Assembly (NCBI RefSeq): GCF_003663845.1
Contig: NZ_RCCA01000001.1
Location: 2,728,001 to 2,792,000, forward strand
Length of the DNA: 64,000 nucleotides
Source: Chryseobacterium sp. 7
GTDB lineage: Bacteria; Bacteroidota; Bacteroidia; Flavobacteriales; Weeksellaceae
Direction: 5' to 3'
Within the stretch, counting starts at the first letter, position 1. Each line of letters opens with the position of its first letter. The position numbers and the translations under genes were made by a program. Under the pieces are notes generated by a model that worked only from the letters and a program-made list of their open reading frames with translations, made no database searches and had not been told where the DNA came from. Shown piece after piece: positions 25,190 to 34,379 of this stretch.

Positions 25190-28018
25190 TTAAAATGTTA
25201 AGTTCATACCGAATGTATAAATAGCAGAGATTGGGTAGATATTATTATCAATTCCCATCTGTACTCTGTCTGTATTTGTAATCTCTGGTGAGAACCCATT
25301 ATATTTGAAGCTTGTCCAAGGGTTTTGGGCGCTTACATATAATCTCAGCTTGGTTAGTGATAAAGATTGCGCAAGAGATTTCGGTAAGTTATAACCAACC
25401 TGAACATTTCTTAATCTGATGTAGCTACCGTCTTCTACATAGAAACTGTTGGGTAAAATAATAGACTGGTTAGAGGTAATCATTGCATTGGTATTAGAAG
25501 TACCTGCTCCATGCCATCTGTTGTTATACATATCCAAATCCCATGTTTCGTTTCCAAAACGCTGCTCACGGTTGTAGTTGTATATTTTGTTCCCAAATAC
25601 GCCTTGGAAATCAACCGCGATATCAAAATCATACACATTAAAATTAACTCCAAATCCATAAGTTCCTTTAGGAATTGGACTTCCTAAGAATGTTTTATCT
25701 CTTGAGTCAATAGTTCCGTTACCATCCTGATCTGCAAATTTGAACCATCCTGCTTTTGCTCCCGGCTGTCCTGAAGCTGCCGCTTCTGCGTCTGTCTGGA
25801 AAACGCCTGCAACCTGATATCCGTAGTAAGAACCTACTGGCTGGCCGCTTTGTAATCTAACAATAGAATTTCCGAATAAACTGGCTCCTGTTTCTAAATA
25901 AGATCCACCATACACCGATGTGATTTCATTTTTAAGGGAAGTAAAGTTTCCGTATATTCCAAAAGTAACATGCTCACTCAATTTTGTATTATAATTAACA
26001 GACACTTCAAAACCTTTATTATTGAAAGAATAAGCGTTTGTTACAAAATTATTCCAGTTACTTGCACCGGAAACAGTTCCCTGGTTTACACCATAAACTA
26101 CATTTTTAGAGTCTTTATTATAGTAAGCCGCATCAATTTTAAGCTTATTATTGAATAAAGCCATTTCCAACCCTACATCTTTACCGGTTGTTGTTTCCCA
26201 GCCAATATTTGGATCAATAAATTTATCAATAGTCTGTGCAGGATACCCTGTATTTCCATAGTAAGCTCCACCACCAATAATAGTTGTATTGGCTGAATAT
26301 CCTCTTCCTACATTAGGATTTCCTAATTCACCATAACTTGCTCTCAGTTTTAATAAATTAAAAACATTCTGCTCACTCATAAAGTCTTCTTTAGAAATTA
26401 CCCAACCTGCACTAATTGCCGGGAAGGTTTTAGATCTATCAACATTAATTTGTGAGCTGGCATCTCTACGTATAGATGCGTTGACTAAATATTTACCTTT
26501 ATAATCATAGTTAATCCTTCCAAAGAAAGACTGAATTCTTTGTTGATCCTGGAAAACTCCGGAAACAACAGCATCATCCCTATCTACACCTTCTACATGA
26601 ACAAGGTCTGTTCCGTTGGCAATATTTAAAGATCCATTTGTTCCGTCGTAATTAACATTCTTAGCAGCCCAGTAGTCTTGTGATAAAGAAGTTCTTGTTC
26701 TCGAAAAACCTGCAAGGATGTCAAAATTATGATTACCAAAACTCTTTTTCCAGTTAATTGTATTATCCCAAACGTAATTTCTATTTCTAAAATTTCTTGT
26801 AATTAACGAAGATGCTACCTGGCTAGAGATAGGAACATAATTAAGTGTAGGAGTATACTCATATTGGCTTGGGCTATAATTATCACTAGAGTAACTGATT
26901 CTGAATGTAAAATCTTTCAGGAATTTTAATTCTCCCCAGATATTATTAAGCAATCTCTCCTGCCTTACCTGTGAACGATATAGATCTAGTCTTGCTCTTG
27001 GGTTTGGTATAGAATATCCGTTGAAAAACTGATAATCTCCTGTAGCAGGATTCATTACAGAAAATATAGGAGGTGCATTATAGGCATTCAGCAAAGGATT
27101 CTGTGCTACATCAGTACGCATCTTGGAAAAACTGAAGTTATCTCCAATGGTAATGTTATCTGTAATTTTATAGCTAAGGTTTAATTTTGTATTAAATCTG
27201 TTAAAACCACTTCCTGAGTTAATTCCGTAACCCGCTGCAAGGTTACCTTCATCCTGAAGATATCCTACACTACCATAATAATTAAGCTTTCCTATGCTTC
27301 CGGTTGCCGAAAAATCATTAGAATTAATGATGCTTGTACGGAAAATCTCATTATACCAGTTGGTATCTGCAGGGAAATTAGCTCTTGAAATTGATCCTGT
27401 AGGGTCTCCGTTGTTATCATTAAGCAGCTTCTCATTATAAAGCTCAACATACTGATCAGAATTAACCATTTTAGGAATGTTGGTCACCTTTTTAATTCCT
27501 AGATATGAATTCACACTAAAAACAGGTTTTCCTTTTCCAGTTTTGGTCTTGATAATCACAGCACCATTGGCAGCCTGAGCTCCGAAGATAGCTAAACTTG
27601 ACGGATCTTTCAGGACACTCATAGATTCAATATCCTGAGGGTTAAGGAAAGAGATATCAGTTGTTATCATACCATCTACAATAAAAACAGTATTTCCTGA
27701 TAAGGAACCAACTCCTCGGATGTCTACTCGCGGAGAACCACCAGGTGTACCAGTGTTTGTAATGTTTACCCCTGCAAGCTTACCCTGTATAGAGCTTACC
27801 GGGTTAGCGTTCGGTTTATCAGCCAGATCTTTTGCAGAAACCATTCCGATACTTCCGGTAACGTTTTCTTTTTTCTGAGCCCCATATCCGATCAAAACCA
27901 CTTCTTCGATCTTCTGCTCTTTAGTAGCAGTATCTTTTTTAGCAGTCTGCGCATTGACATTCATACCGAAGTACAGAACAGCAATGAGACATGAGTACTT
28001 TAAATTACTTTGTTTCAT
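25190..28018 (-). CDS. susC: SusC/RagA family TonB-dependent transporter
   Basis: 942 residues with a signal peptide (FGMNVNA before Gln24). It begins almost directly with a TonB-box-like region (KIEEVVLIGYGAQKKENVTG), then the plug (SIQGKLAGVNITNTGTPGG, RGVGSLSGNTVFIVDGM) and a 22-strand barrel ending YTFGMNLTF. The N-terminal carboxypeptidase-like domain of many SusC proteins is absent, so this is the short form. It imports oligosaccharides using TonB energy together with SusD. No SusR, hybrid two-component or ECF/anti-sigma gene is adjacent, so its regulator must lie elsewhere. Confidence 0.95.
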   Translation of the reverse strand: MKQSNLKYSCLIAVLYFGMNVNAQTAKKDTATKEQKIEEVVLIGYGAQKKENVTGSIGMVSAKDLADKPNANPVSSIQGKLAGVNITNTGTPGGSPRVDIRGVGSLSGNTVFIVDGMITTDISFLNPQDIESMSVLKDPSSLAIFGAQAANGAVIIKTKTGKGKPVFSVNSYLGIKKVTNIPKMVNSDQYVELYNEKLLNDNNGDPTGSISRANFPADTNWYNEIFRTSIINSNDFSATGSIGKLNYYGSVGYLQDEGNLAAGYGINSGSGFNRFNTKLNLSYKITDNITIGDNFSFSKMRTDVAQNPLLNAYNAPPIFSVMNPATGDYQFFNGYSIPNPRARLDLYRSQVRQERLLNNIWGELKFLKDFTFRISYSSDNYSPSQYEYTPTLNYVPISSQVASSLITRNFRNRNYVWDNTINWKKSFGNHNFDILAGFSRTRTSLSQDYWAAKNVNYDGTNGSLNIANGTDLVHVEGVDRDDAVVSGVFQDQQRIQSFFGRINYDYKGKYLVNASIRRDASSQINVDRSKTFPAISAGWVISKEDFMSEQNVFNLLKLRASYGELGNPNVGRGYSANTTIIGGGAYYGNTGYPAQTIDKFIDPNIGWETTTGKDVGLEMALFNNKLKIDAAYYNKDSKNVVYGVNQGTVSGASNWNNFVTNAYSFNNKGFEVSVNYNTKLSEHVTFGIYGNFTSLKNEITSVYGGSYLETGASLFGNSIVRLQSGQPVGSYYGYQVAGVFQTDAEAAASGQPGAKAGWFKFADQDGNGTIDSRDKTFLGSPIPKGTYGFGVNFNVYDFDIAVDFQGVFGNKIYNYNREQRFGNETWDLDMYNNRWHGAGTSNTNAMITSNQSIILPNSFYVEDGSYIRLRNVQVGYNLPKSLAQSLSLTKLRLYVSAQNPWTSFKYNGFSPEITNTDRVQMGIDNNIYPISAIYTFGMNLTF

Positions 28019-28303
28019 ATAGTTTCAATTTTATTCAAATAAATTCAATTTTTTCTGTCTCTAAATAGTGGAGTTATTTAAAATCTCAAAAAAAGACATT
28101 AGCCAAAAATATAAAAAAAATCGAACAATGTTAAATTATCTTAAACATTTATGCATTCCCTTGTTTTATTGTATTGAAAATGACAAATATTCAAATATTA
28201 TAATTTTATGCTCAAAATAATTATCAATTAACCACCATTTCACTAATGTTAAATTAACATATTTAGTCTAAAAATTCACCAAATCTGCTCCTGAATTTAA
28301 TAT
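28019..28303. other. Intergenic region between divergent susC and DUF4197 genes
   Basis: Very AT-rich, with no supported gene. On the minus strand TATTTTTG (28111-28104) matches the -7 consensus about 85 bp upstream of susC, but no good -33 element is spaced correctly. The plus-strand promoter for the DUF4197 gene begins at 28304. No operator-like dyad stood out. Confidence 0.5.
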
Positions 28304-28334
28304 TTTGTTAAATAGAGAATAGTAATTACCTTTG
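28304..28334 (+). promoter_or_regulatory. Promoter of DUF4197 gene, perfect Bacteroidota consensus
   Basis: TTTG (28304-28307), exactly 19 bases, then TACCTTTG (28327-28334). This is a full match to TTTG-N19-TAnnTTTG. Transcription would start near 28341, about 43 nt before the ATG at 28384. That favours 28384 over the earlier ATG at 28351 as the start codon. Confidence 0.8.
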
Positions 28335-28383
28335 GTGCAGTTTTTGAGAAATGCTTTTACACAATTATCAAGTAAAAAGATCA

Positions 28384-29055
28384 ATGAAAAAATATATCAT
28401 TGCAGCCGCTCTTGTGATCGGGACCGGTGCCGTTATTACTACAAGTGTACAATCCTGTACAACACTGGCCACATCAGACATGGGGCTTTCTATTATTAAA
28501 AGAATCCTGCTGAATGGTATTGATAAAGGAATGGGAATTTATGGAAATAAAGAGGCTTTCCTTCAAAATAATATGGTAGACAAAGCGCTTCCGAAAGAAT
28601 TAAGAGATATCAACTCTACGCTGGAAAAAATTGCTCCGTCATTAGTAGCCAAAGAAAGAGATTATATAGCACAGGCAGCAGCTTATACGATAAATACTTC
28701 AAAACCAATTTTAGAAGATGCTGTAAACAGCCTGAACGCTCAGGATGTAACGAGAATTATGCAGGGAACCACCGCTACACAGGTTCTGAAAGAAAAAACA
28801 TCCCAGCAGCTTATTGCAGCCATTGCTCCTAAAGTAGATGAGAAACTGAATGAATATGGGATTGTAAAAACCATCAATACCGCATTATCAGGAAGTAATT
28901 TCCTTGGAAATCTTTTAGGAGGAAATAAAAACACCGTCAATTCAGGAGGGCTAAGCCAGCTTGCCTCTGAACAACTGGTAGCCGGATTGTTTAACATCAT
29001 TGAAGATTACGAAAACAAGAACTCCAAATCCCTCCTTGGGCCATTTGGAAAATAG
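28384..29055 (+). CDS. DUF4197 lipoprotein
   Basis: 223 residues from the ATG at 28384. The N-terminus is a lipoprotein signal (MKKYIIAAALVIGTGAVI, lipidated Cys in VQSC). The body is helical with the DUF4197 pattern: ILLNGIDKGMGIYGNKEAF, LQNNMVDKALPKELRDIN and LVAGLFNIIEDYENK near the end. The family is widespread in Proteobacteria and Bacteroidota and has no known function. An ATG 11 codons upstream is in frame, but it would bury the signal peptide behind a hydrophilic extension. It is followed by the DUF493 gene after 40 bp. Confidence 0.85.
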   Translation: MKKYIIAAALVIGTGAVITTSVQSCTTLATSDMGLSIIKRILLNGIDKGMGIYGNKEAFLQNNMVDKALPKELRDINSTLEKIAPSLVAKERDYIAQAAAYTINTSKPILEDAVNSLNAQDVTRIMQGTTATQVLKEKTSQQLIAAIAPKVDEKLNEYGIVKTINTALSGSNFLGNLLGGNKNTVNSGGLSQLASEQLVAGLFNIIEDYENKNSKSLLGPFGK

Positions 29056-29095
29056 GAAAAATTTCGTTATATTTATATTATATTAATAATTGCAG

Positions 29096-29401
29096 ATGGA
29101 TATATTACAAGGAAATCAACACGCAAATCCTGAAGATTTTTACAAGTCTTTAAAGGATAAACTGGAGGATCATCATGATTTTCCTGAAGATTATTTATTT
29201 AAATTTATTATTCCTACAGACCAGTCAAAGCTTACTGAAATTTACAAGGTTTTTGATGGTATTAAATTTACATTGGGAAACCGCGAAAGTAAAAATGGAA
29301 AATACACTGCCTGCAACATTAACGCATTTGTTTTAGATGCCAATCAGGTTGTGAATCTTTATAAAGAAGTAGCAAAAATAGAAGGCGTTATTCTATTGTA
29401 A
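29096..29401 (+). CDS. DUF493 (YbeD-like) small protein
   Basis: 101 residues from ATG at 29096; an in-frame TTG two codons earlier is less likely. It has the ferredoxin-like DUF493 pattern: FPEDYLFKFIIPTDQSKLTE at the start, then GKYTACNINAFVLDANQVVN and LYKEVAKIEGVILL. Members such as E. coli YbeD are small cytosolic proteins of unclear, possibly regulatory, function. It shares the DUF4197 promoter and ends at a strong terminator. Confidence 0.85.
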   Translation: MDILQGNQHANPEDFYKSLKDKLEDHHDFPEDYLFKFIIPTDQSKLTEIYKVFDGIKFTLGNRESKNGKYTACNINAFVLDANQVVNLYKEVAKIEGVILL

Positions 29402-29405
29402 AAAC

Positions 29406-29442
29406 AAAAGCCGTTTCATTATGTGATGAAGCGGTTTTTTAT
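29406..29442 (+). terminator. Rho-independent terminator after DUF493 gene
   Basis: Stem CCGTTTCAT / ATGAAGCGG with a 6-base loop and a six-T tail (29435-29440), starting 5 bp after the stop codon. Confidence 0.85.
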
Positions 29443-29575
29443 TGTACTGACATTCTCCCAATTTTTCTTCTCTGCATTGTAACTTTTCATCCTAATTCAT
29501 ATTTACAATTTATACTATCTCAATTGTATTCTTTACTTTGAATTCTTTTTCCTATTTACATTCCTTTTCAGTTTT

Positions 29576-29607
29576 AAAAAAAAATCCACCTCACTATAGA
29601 GGCGGAT
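29576..29607 (-). terminator. Rho-independent terminator after M43 metalloprotease gene
   Basis: Stem ATCCACCTC / GAGGCGGAT with a 6-base loop. The minus-strand T-run corresponds to the A-run at 29576-29583. It sits 33 bp downstream of the stop codon. Confidence 0.8.
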
Positions 29608-29639
29608 CATTTATGTTAAAAACTGATTATTCTGTATGA

Positions 29640-31667
29640 TTACTTCTTAACAAATTTAATACTTTCTGAAGCTTTAGCATTCTGTATTGTAACGACATAC
29701 ACTCCTTTTACAAGATCTACTACACGAATCTGATTATCATTAATTTTCCCTTTCTTAACAATTTGTCCTACAGCATTATGAATTTCAAATTGAGATTCTC
29801 CGGAAAGTCCGGTAATGTTAAGAATATCATTAACCGGATTAGGATATATACCAAATGTATTATTCTTATTAGCCTCTGCAGTTCCTAATGATTCCCTTGT
29901 GGTAAATGTTTTAGTCTCATAAGCAAATTCATTTTCTAAATGAAATATGGTCTGTCCGGTACTTGTAGTAAGGTCTACGTATCCATTCTCCAATCCGTCA
30001 CCAAAGTCATCAGACATTGTAAACGCATAACAATCCTGTGGCAAATTCCACACTTGAGTGATGAGAGCCGGAGTAGGCTGCCCTGGCTGAGTATTGCTAT
30101 ATCTTCCTTCTTTTACAATTTGTCCTGCACTGTTTTTCAGGTTCCATCTCGTTTCCTGACCATACTTGTCTCTCTGCATCTTAAAGGTAACAGTAGTTGT
30201 TGAAAAATACTGAGGTGCTACAGGCTTTACATAATTACCGCTTGTAGAGTTATTTGTACTTCTTTGATCTGCAGCTCCATTTACAGACGTAATAGAGAAG
30301 GAAACAGGAGAAGATGCTACAGAACCATTTACAGGGATATTAATTACTCCCGATTTGTCTTGAGTCAGGTTACCCGTCCAGTTATAAGTTTGAGCTGCTC
30401 CCCCACTTATTGAATAGGAAATAACAGCTGATGTCAAATTACTCGTACCCCTGTTGGTGATAAGCAAGCGAAGTACTCCTTCTCCACAATTAACGACTCC
30501 TATTGAACACCCTCCGTCAAACTTGATCTCAGCATCATTGGCAAACAAAGGAATAGGTGAATCTGCATTGGATGCCTTAAGCTCCATTCTTCTTGGAGAA
30601 TTGTCCATCACAGCTCTTACTCTGGTTTTTTGATCACTGGTATAAATATTCATACAAGTATCGTTTGTATAATCCATATAATTCTGAACCATTTCAAAAA
30701 CCGCAGGATTATCACAACTTGGGATAGAAGGATCACACACATAATTTTCCTCATGTGCTGTTGGAGTATCTGCACAATAATCAGTACCACACGTTGCATC
30801 TCCCCAGATATGTCTAAGCCCAAGAAAATGGCCTACTTCATGGGTCATTGTTCTTCCTCTGTCATAACCAGCCTGCATTAAAAATGTACCATCATTATAA
30901 TCCATACTTCCAAAAGTAGCATATCCTGCCACTACCCCGTCTGTACTGGCAAGACCTCCATTCGCATCAAGGCCCTGAAGACCGGAGCTAGAAGGAAACT
31001 GAGCAAATCCCAACAAACCATTATCTGCAAAGTCTACACTCCACATATTCATATATTTTGTAGGATCCCAAATTGTCCCGGTTTTTACAACATCATTGAT
31101 AAAATTTGGAAATCCATATTGTGGAGCTCCATTCGCCCAATAGTCTCTACAAAGATTCACTCTGTCGATTCCATTAGTTGGATTTCCATTAGGATCTACC
31201 TTTGCGAGTACAAACTGTATTTCAGTATCTGCACCTACAGGATTTGTATTATATCCCGGAGTGTTAATTTTTCTTCTAAAATCATTTGTCATTACTGTAA
31301 TCTGAGACATCACCTGAGCATCTGTAATATTAGGAGCAATTCCTACATCCTGACCACTGTGAATAACATGCACTACAACTGGAATTGTAATTACAGTTCC
31401 ATTCTGAGATTTATTAGCACTGGCCTTTTCAATCAAAGGGGCAAGCCACTTTTCAAACTGTTCTGTTGTAAGCCTCTCTGGAAATTTTCTTTTCAAATTA
31501 GCTTCATATTCAAGCGTTCCGCATTTTTCAATTCCATTAGGATCCAGCTTTTGTTCTGTAAGCCTTTTCGGAGATTTTACACCTTCTCTTATCTGTGCAT
31601 TTGAAAATCCAATTCCCATAAAGAATAGGGCTGCTAAAGAAGATTTCGAAATAATAGAGTTATTCAT
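29640..31667 (-). CDS. Secreted M43-family zinc metalloprotease with T9SS type A sorting domain
   Basis: 675 residues with a signal peptide (GIGFSNA before Gln25). The metzincin motif MTHEVGHFLGLRH gives three zinc-binding His and the catalytic Glu near residues 274-285. A pappalysin-type M43 block follows, with CGTDYCADTPTAHEENYVCD and MVQNYMDYTNDTCMNIYTSD (Met-turn MDYT). Middle domains of about residues 370-590 are beta-sandwich-like. The C-terminal 75 residues form the type A sorting domain (FGIYPNPVNDILNITGLSG, QIVKKGKINDNQI, ending SESIKFVKK). It is probably exported by T9SS and released or attached at the surface, where it degrades proteins. It stands alone. Confidence 0.93.
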   Translation of the reverse strand: MNNSIISKSSLAALFFMGIGFSNAQIREGVKSPKRLTEQKLDPNGIEKCGTLEYEANLKRKFPERLTTEQFEKWLAPLIEKASANKSQNGTVITIPVVVHVIHSGQDVGIAPNITDAQVMSQITVMTNDFRRKINTPGYNTNPVGADTEIQFVLAKVDPNGNPTNGIDRVNLCRDYWANGAPQYGFPNFINDVVKTGTIWDPTKYMNMWSVDFADNGLLGFAQFPSSSGLQGLDANGGLASTDGVVAGYATFGSMDYNDGTFLMQAGYDRGRTMTHEVGHFLGLRHIWGDATCGTDYCADTPTAHEENYVCDPSIPSCDNPAVFEMVQNYMDYTNDTCMNIYTSDQKTRVRAVMDNSPRRMELKASNADSPIPLFANDAEIKFDGGCSIGVVNCGEGVLRLLITNRGTSNLTSAVISYSISGGAAQTYNWTGNLTQDKSGVINIPVNGSVASSPVSFSITSVNGAADQRSTNNSTSGNYVKPVAPQYFSTTTVTFKMQRDKYGQETRWNLKNSAGQIVKEGRYSNTQPGQPTPALITQVWNLPQDCYAFTMSDDFGDGLENGYVDLTTSTGQTIFHLENEFAYETKTFTTRESLGTAEANKNNTFGIYPNPVNDILNITGLSGESQFEIHNAVGQIVKKGKINDNQIRVVDLVKGVYVVTIQNAKASESIKFVKK

Positions 31668-31761
31668 TAATTATATTTTTGTATTTTAGCAAACATACAA
31701 AAAAAACCCATATAAAAAGATTATAACCTAACAAAACACCAAATAGCATAAAAATAATTCA

Positions 31762-32241
31762 ATGAAACTACAATTTATAACAATTAATATTATTACAATT
31801 TTACTAATTATTGGTTGCATTAATCAAAATAAAAACAACATTAGCAGTAAAAATTCAACTGTAATTGCAAAACAAAAGAAAATAGAGAAAATAGAATTAA
31901 CAGAAAGAACCCGGGGAACCAACCGGAGTGTTGCATATACACCCAACCTTATTACCGCTACATTCAATGGAGATTCAACTCAAACGGCAATGTCCCTTTC
32001 TGAATGGGAGAATATTTCCAAACAGGCAGAAGCTCTGGACCTAACCAAAATATCAAATCTTCAGTCTCCCACTACAGACAGATACAGCGACAGGGCGTTA
32101 GCTTCTACTATTATTATCACTTCCAATGGAGTCACCTATACTTCAGCTACTTTTGACTCTGGTATTCCACCAAAAGAACTGGAAGCTTTATATAATACTT
32201 TGCAAACACCAAAAGAAAAGCGAAAGAAACCTCTTAAATAG
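31762..32241 (+). CDS. Hypothetical lipoprotein
   Basis: 159 residues with a lipobox (LLIIGC, Cys19) after an Ile-rich signal. The rest is hydrophilic: a basic, Asn- and Lys-rich linker to about residue 45, then a small domain with TPNLITATFNGDSTQTAMSL and STIIITSNGVTYTSATFDSG. I do not recognise the family. It is monocistronic and ends at a bidirectional terminator shared with the convergent ArsC-like gene. Confidence 0.7.
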   Translation: MKLQFITINIITILLIIGCINQNKNNISSKNSTVIAKQKKIEKIELTERTRGTNRSVAYTPNLITATFNGDSTQTAMSLSEWENISKQAEALDLTKISNLQSPTTDRYSDRALASTIIITSNGVTYTSATFDSGIPPKELEALYNTLQTPKEKRKKPLK

Positions 32242-32282
32242 AAAATCAAAGGAAAAAAGAGAATATATGTTATATATCAAAA

Positions 32283-32322
32283 CAAAAAAATCCGCCCTTT
32301 AAGATAAAGAGCGGATTTTTTT
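32283..32322. terminator. Bidirectional terminator between lipoprotein and arsC-like genes
   Basis: Stem AAATCCGCcCTTT / AAAGaGCGGATTT with T-runs on both strands. It lies between two convergent genes. Confidence 0.8.
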
Positions 32323-32334
32323 ATGATTTAATCT

Positions 32335-32685
32335 TTACTTTTCAATAAAAAATTTTACATTTTCGATAGGTCTCCCCAACATGGCTACAGAGCCTTTTAC
32401 CAAAATAGGTCTTTGTATCAGGGATGGATTTTCTGACAGAATTTTCAGCCATTCTTCTTCCGAATAATTTTTATCTGCATAGTTTTCCAGATACAGTTTA
32501 TCCGTTTTACGGATGATATGAAAAACACTCTGATTCAGTTTTTTCAGCACCGTTTTTAGCTCAAGAATACTTAGTGGATCTTCAACAATATTAATGATCT
32601 CAAAGGTCACTCCATTTTCATCAAGATACTCTAATACAGCATTTGATTTCGAACAATTTCCGTTATGTAAAACTTTAACTACCAT
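32335..32685 (-). CDS. ArsC-family (arsenate reductase-like) thioredoxin-fold protein
   Basis: 116 residues. The N-terminal catalytic motif HNGNCSKS has the redox Cys11 of the glutaredoxin-linked ArsC fold. Near the C-terminus LSENPSLIQRPILVKGSVAM carries the Arg-Pro of the family's arsenate-binding region. Members act as arsenate reductases or as YffB/Spx-like proteins of other function. No arsB, arsR or acr3 gene is nearby, so arsenic resistance should not be assumed. It follows the deoxynucleoside kinase gene by 88 bp. Confidence 0.82.
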   Translation of the reverse strand: MVVKVLHNGNCSKSNAVLEYLDENGVTFEIINIVEDPLSILELKTVLKKLNQSVFHIIRKTDKLYLENYADKNYSEEEWLKILSENPSLIQRPILVKGSVAMLGRPIENVKFFIEK

Positions 32686-32773
32686 GATCTATTATTCAAA
32701 AAAGTTAAACTTTCTTTCAACAAATTTAAAAAGAATTACCCTGAGTCTGTCTTAATGTACTGATAAAAATATG

Positions 32774-33388
32774 TTAAAACAATCCGTGAAGCTCAGCCTC
32801 AATTTTTTCCAGAATAAACCCGAAATCTTCTGGCTTTTCTACAAAATCAAGATCATCCACTTCCACAATCAGAAGTTTTCCTTCTGTGTAATTGGAGATC
32901 CATTTTTCATATTTCTGATTCAGTTTTGAAAGGTATTCAATACTGATAGATGCTTCATATTCACGGCCTCTTTTGTAGATTTTTTTAACCAGATTGGGAA
33001 CGTCTGATTTTAAGTAAATCAACAGATCCGGAGCCGAAACAAAAGATTTCATCAGATTAAAAACGGAAGAGTAATTATTGAAATCCCTGTCTGAAAGGAG
33101 ATTCATATCATTCAGGTTTTCTGCAAAAATATGGGCGTCTTCATAAATGGTACGGTCCTGAATAATGTTTTTGCCACTTTCTCTGATTTCCTTTACCTGA
33201 CGGAATCTGCTTCCCAGGAAATACACCTGCAATGCAAAGCTCCATTTGCTCATATCGGAATAAAAATCTTCCAGATAAGGGTTGTGATCTACGTCTTCAA
33301 ATTGTGCATCCCATCCGTAATGCTTAGAAAGCATCGTCGTCAAAGTTGTTTTTCCTGCTCCAATGTTTCCTGTAACTGCAATATGCAT
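32774..33388 (-). CDS. Deoxynucleoside kinase
   Basis: 204 residues of the dCK/dGK family. The P-loop GNIGAGKTT is at residues 7-15, the nucleoside-site Glu-Asp lies in QFEDVDHNPYLEDFY, the DRT motif in IIQDRTIYEDAHIF, and the lid in KKIYKRGREYEASI. It phosphorylates deoxynucleosides in the cytosol for salvage. It is 28 bp downstream of the propeller-like gene and is probably in the same operon. Confidence 0.9.
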   Translation of the reverse strand: MHIAVTGNIGAGKTTLTTMLSKHYGWDAQFEDVDHNPYLEDFYSDMSKWSFALQVYFLGSRFRQVKEIRESGKNIIQDRTIYEDAHIFAENLNDMNLLSDRDFNNYSSVFNLMKSFVSAPDLLIYLKSDVPNLVKKIYKRGREYEASISIEYLSKLNQKYEKWISNYTEGKLLIVEVDDLDFVEKPEDFGFILEKIEAELHGLF

Positions 33389-33416
33389 AAATATTCTTTT
33401 TCCTTGTATTTAGTGA

Positions 33417-34379
33417 TTAATTGATAAGTTTTTCCAGCCTGTCAGTCTGAACTTCGGAAACCTCTTCAATCAATTTCTGTAATGTATTGTCTGAAGTTTT
33501 TTCTGCTGTAGTCTCATTGGGTTTCTCTTTTGTTTTTTCTACGGGATTTTCCGTAGGCTGCTGTAGGGATTCCGGCTGAGCTTCGAGCTGTTTTTGCTGT
33601 TTGGCTTTCTTTACTTTTTCAAGGCTGTAAAGATAGAGTTTGTTGCCCTTGATTTCAAAATAAGAAAGCATATTTTTATCCACAATTTGTGCATCCTGAT
33701 CTTCGAAAACAGTCGTCATCCCTTTTTCAGGAATGTATTGTGAAATGAAATTATTGGCCACCACAAGAATGGCATCATTTTCTCTTCTAAACCTTTTCCC
33801 GTTATCCAAAGGAGCTTCAAACAGTTTCTCAAATTTCAGGCTGTAAATTCTGATGTGTTTTCTTGTTAGAATATAGACCTTATTTTCATACACCAGCATA
33901 TCCATCAGGTCTTCAAAACTGATATCAAAAGGATATGAATTGATGGTGGTATCATTTCTGAAATTGTATTGGATCAGACGTTTCGTACTGTCCTCCAGAA
34001 GCCACAGCTGCTGCAGATCTTCGGCATAGGCCATTTTGATGAAACCAAATTTTTGCTTAAAATCAAGTCTTTGAATTTCATTCATATTCTGATCTATAAA
34101 CTTCATTTCCTGAGCATTTTCAGAAAATAAAGGGACATTCAGAGGATTTTGTACGGTCTGTACTTTATAAGGAACAGTAAGCATCATTTTCCCAATCTGT
34201 TTTCCTAAAGAATCGTATTTGGTAAAACTAAAATCTTTGTTTTTATAGATATACAGGTTTCCGTAGTCATCGGCAAGCATATCCTTAGCTTCCTTGAGTT
34301 TCAAGGTATCTAAAGGAATAATATTCTGCGCCGGAGCCGTACAGAAAAGGAGAAAAAATAGTATGTTTAAAAACTTCAC
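33417..34379 (-). CDS. Hypothetical secreted protein, propeller-like
   Basis: 320 residues with a signal peptide (MKFLNILFFLLFCTAPA, cut before Gln18). Repeated blocks such as DDYGNLYIYKNKDFSFTKYD, QQLWLLEDSTKRLIQYNF and NKVYILTRKHIRIYSL suggest a beta-propeller of roughly residues 25-250. A disordered Gln-, Pro-, Glu- and Thr-rich tail follows. Its ATG overlaps the stop codon of the 60-residue frame upstream (ATGA), so the two are translationally coupled. Its position beside glutaminyl cyclotransferases and a kinase does not reveal a function. Confidence 0.7.
   Translation of the reverse strand: MKFLNILFFLLFCTAPAQNIIPLDTLKLKEAKDMLADDYGNLYIYKNKDFSFTKYDSLGKQIGKMMLTVPYKVQTVQNPLNVPLFSENAQEMKFIDQNMNEIQRLDFKQKFGFIKMAYAEDLQQLWLLEDSTKRLIQYNFRNDTTINSYPFDISFEDLMDMLVYENKVYILTRKHIRIYSLKFEKLFEAPLDNGKRFRRENDAILVVANNFISQYIPEKGMTTVFEDQDAQIVDKNMLSYFEIKGNKLYLYSLEKVKKAKQQKQLEAQPESLQQPTENPVEKTKEKPNETTAEKTSDNTLQKLIEEVSEVQTDRLEKLIN

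Noticed and set aside
31119..31604. Plus-strand frame of 161 codons opposite the metalloprotease
   Set aside because: Antisense shadow of a well-supported gene; no motif and odd Cys/Ser-rich composition.
32335..32685. Arsenic resistance locus
   Set aside because: Only an ArsC-like gene is present; no arsR, arsB, acr3 or arsM gene lies nearby, and the family has other functions.
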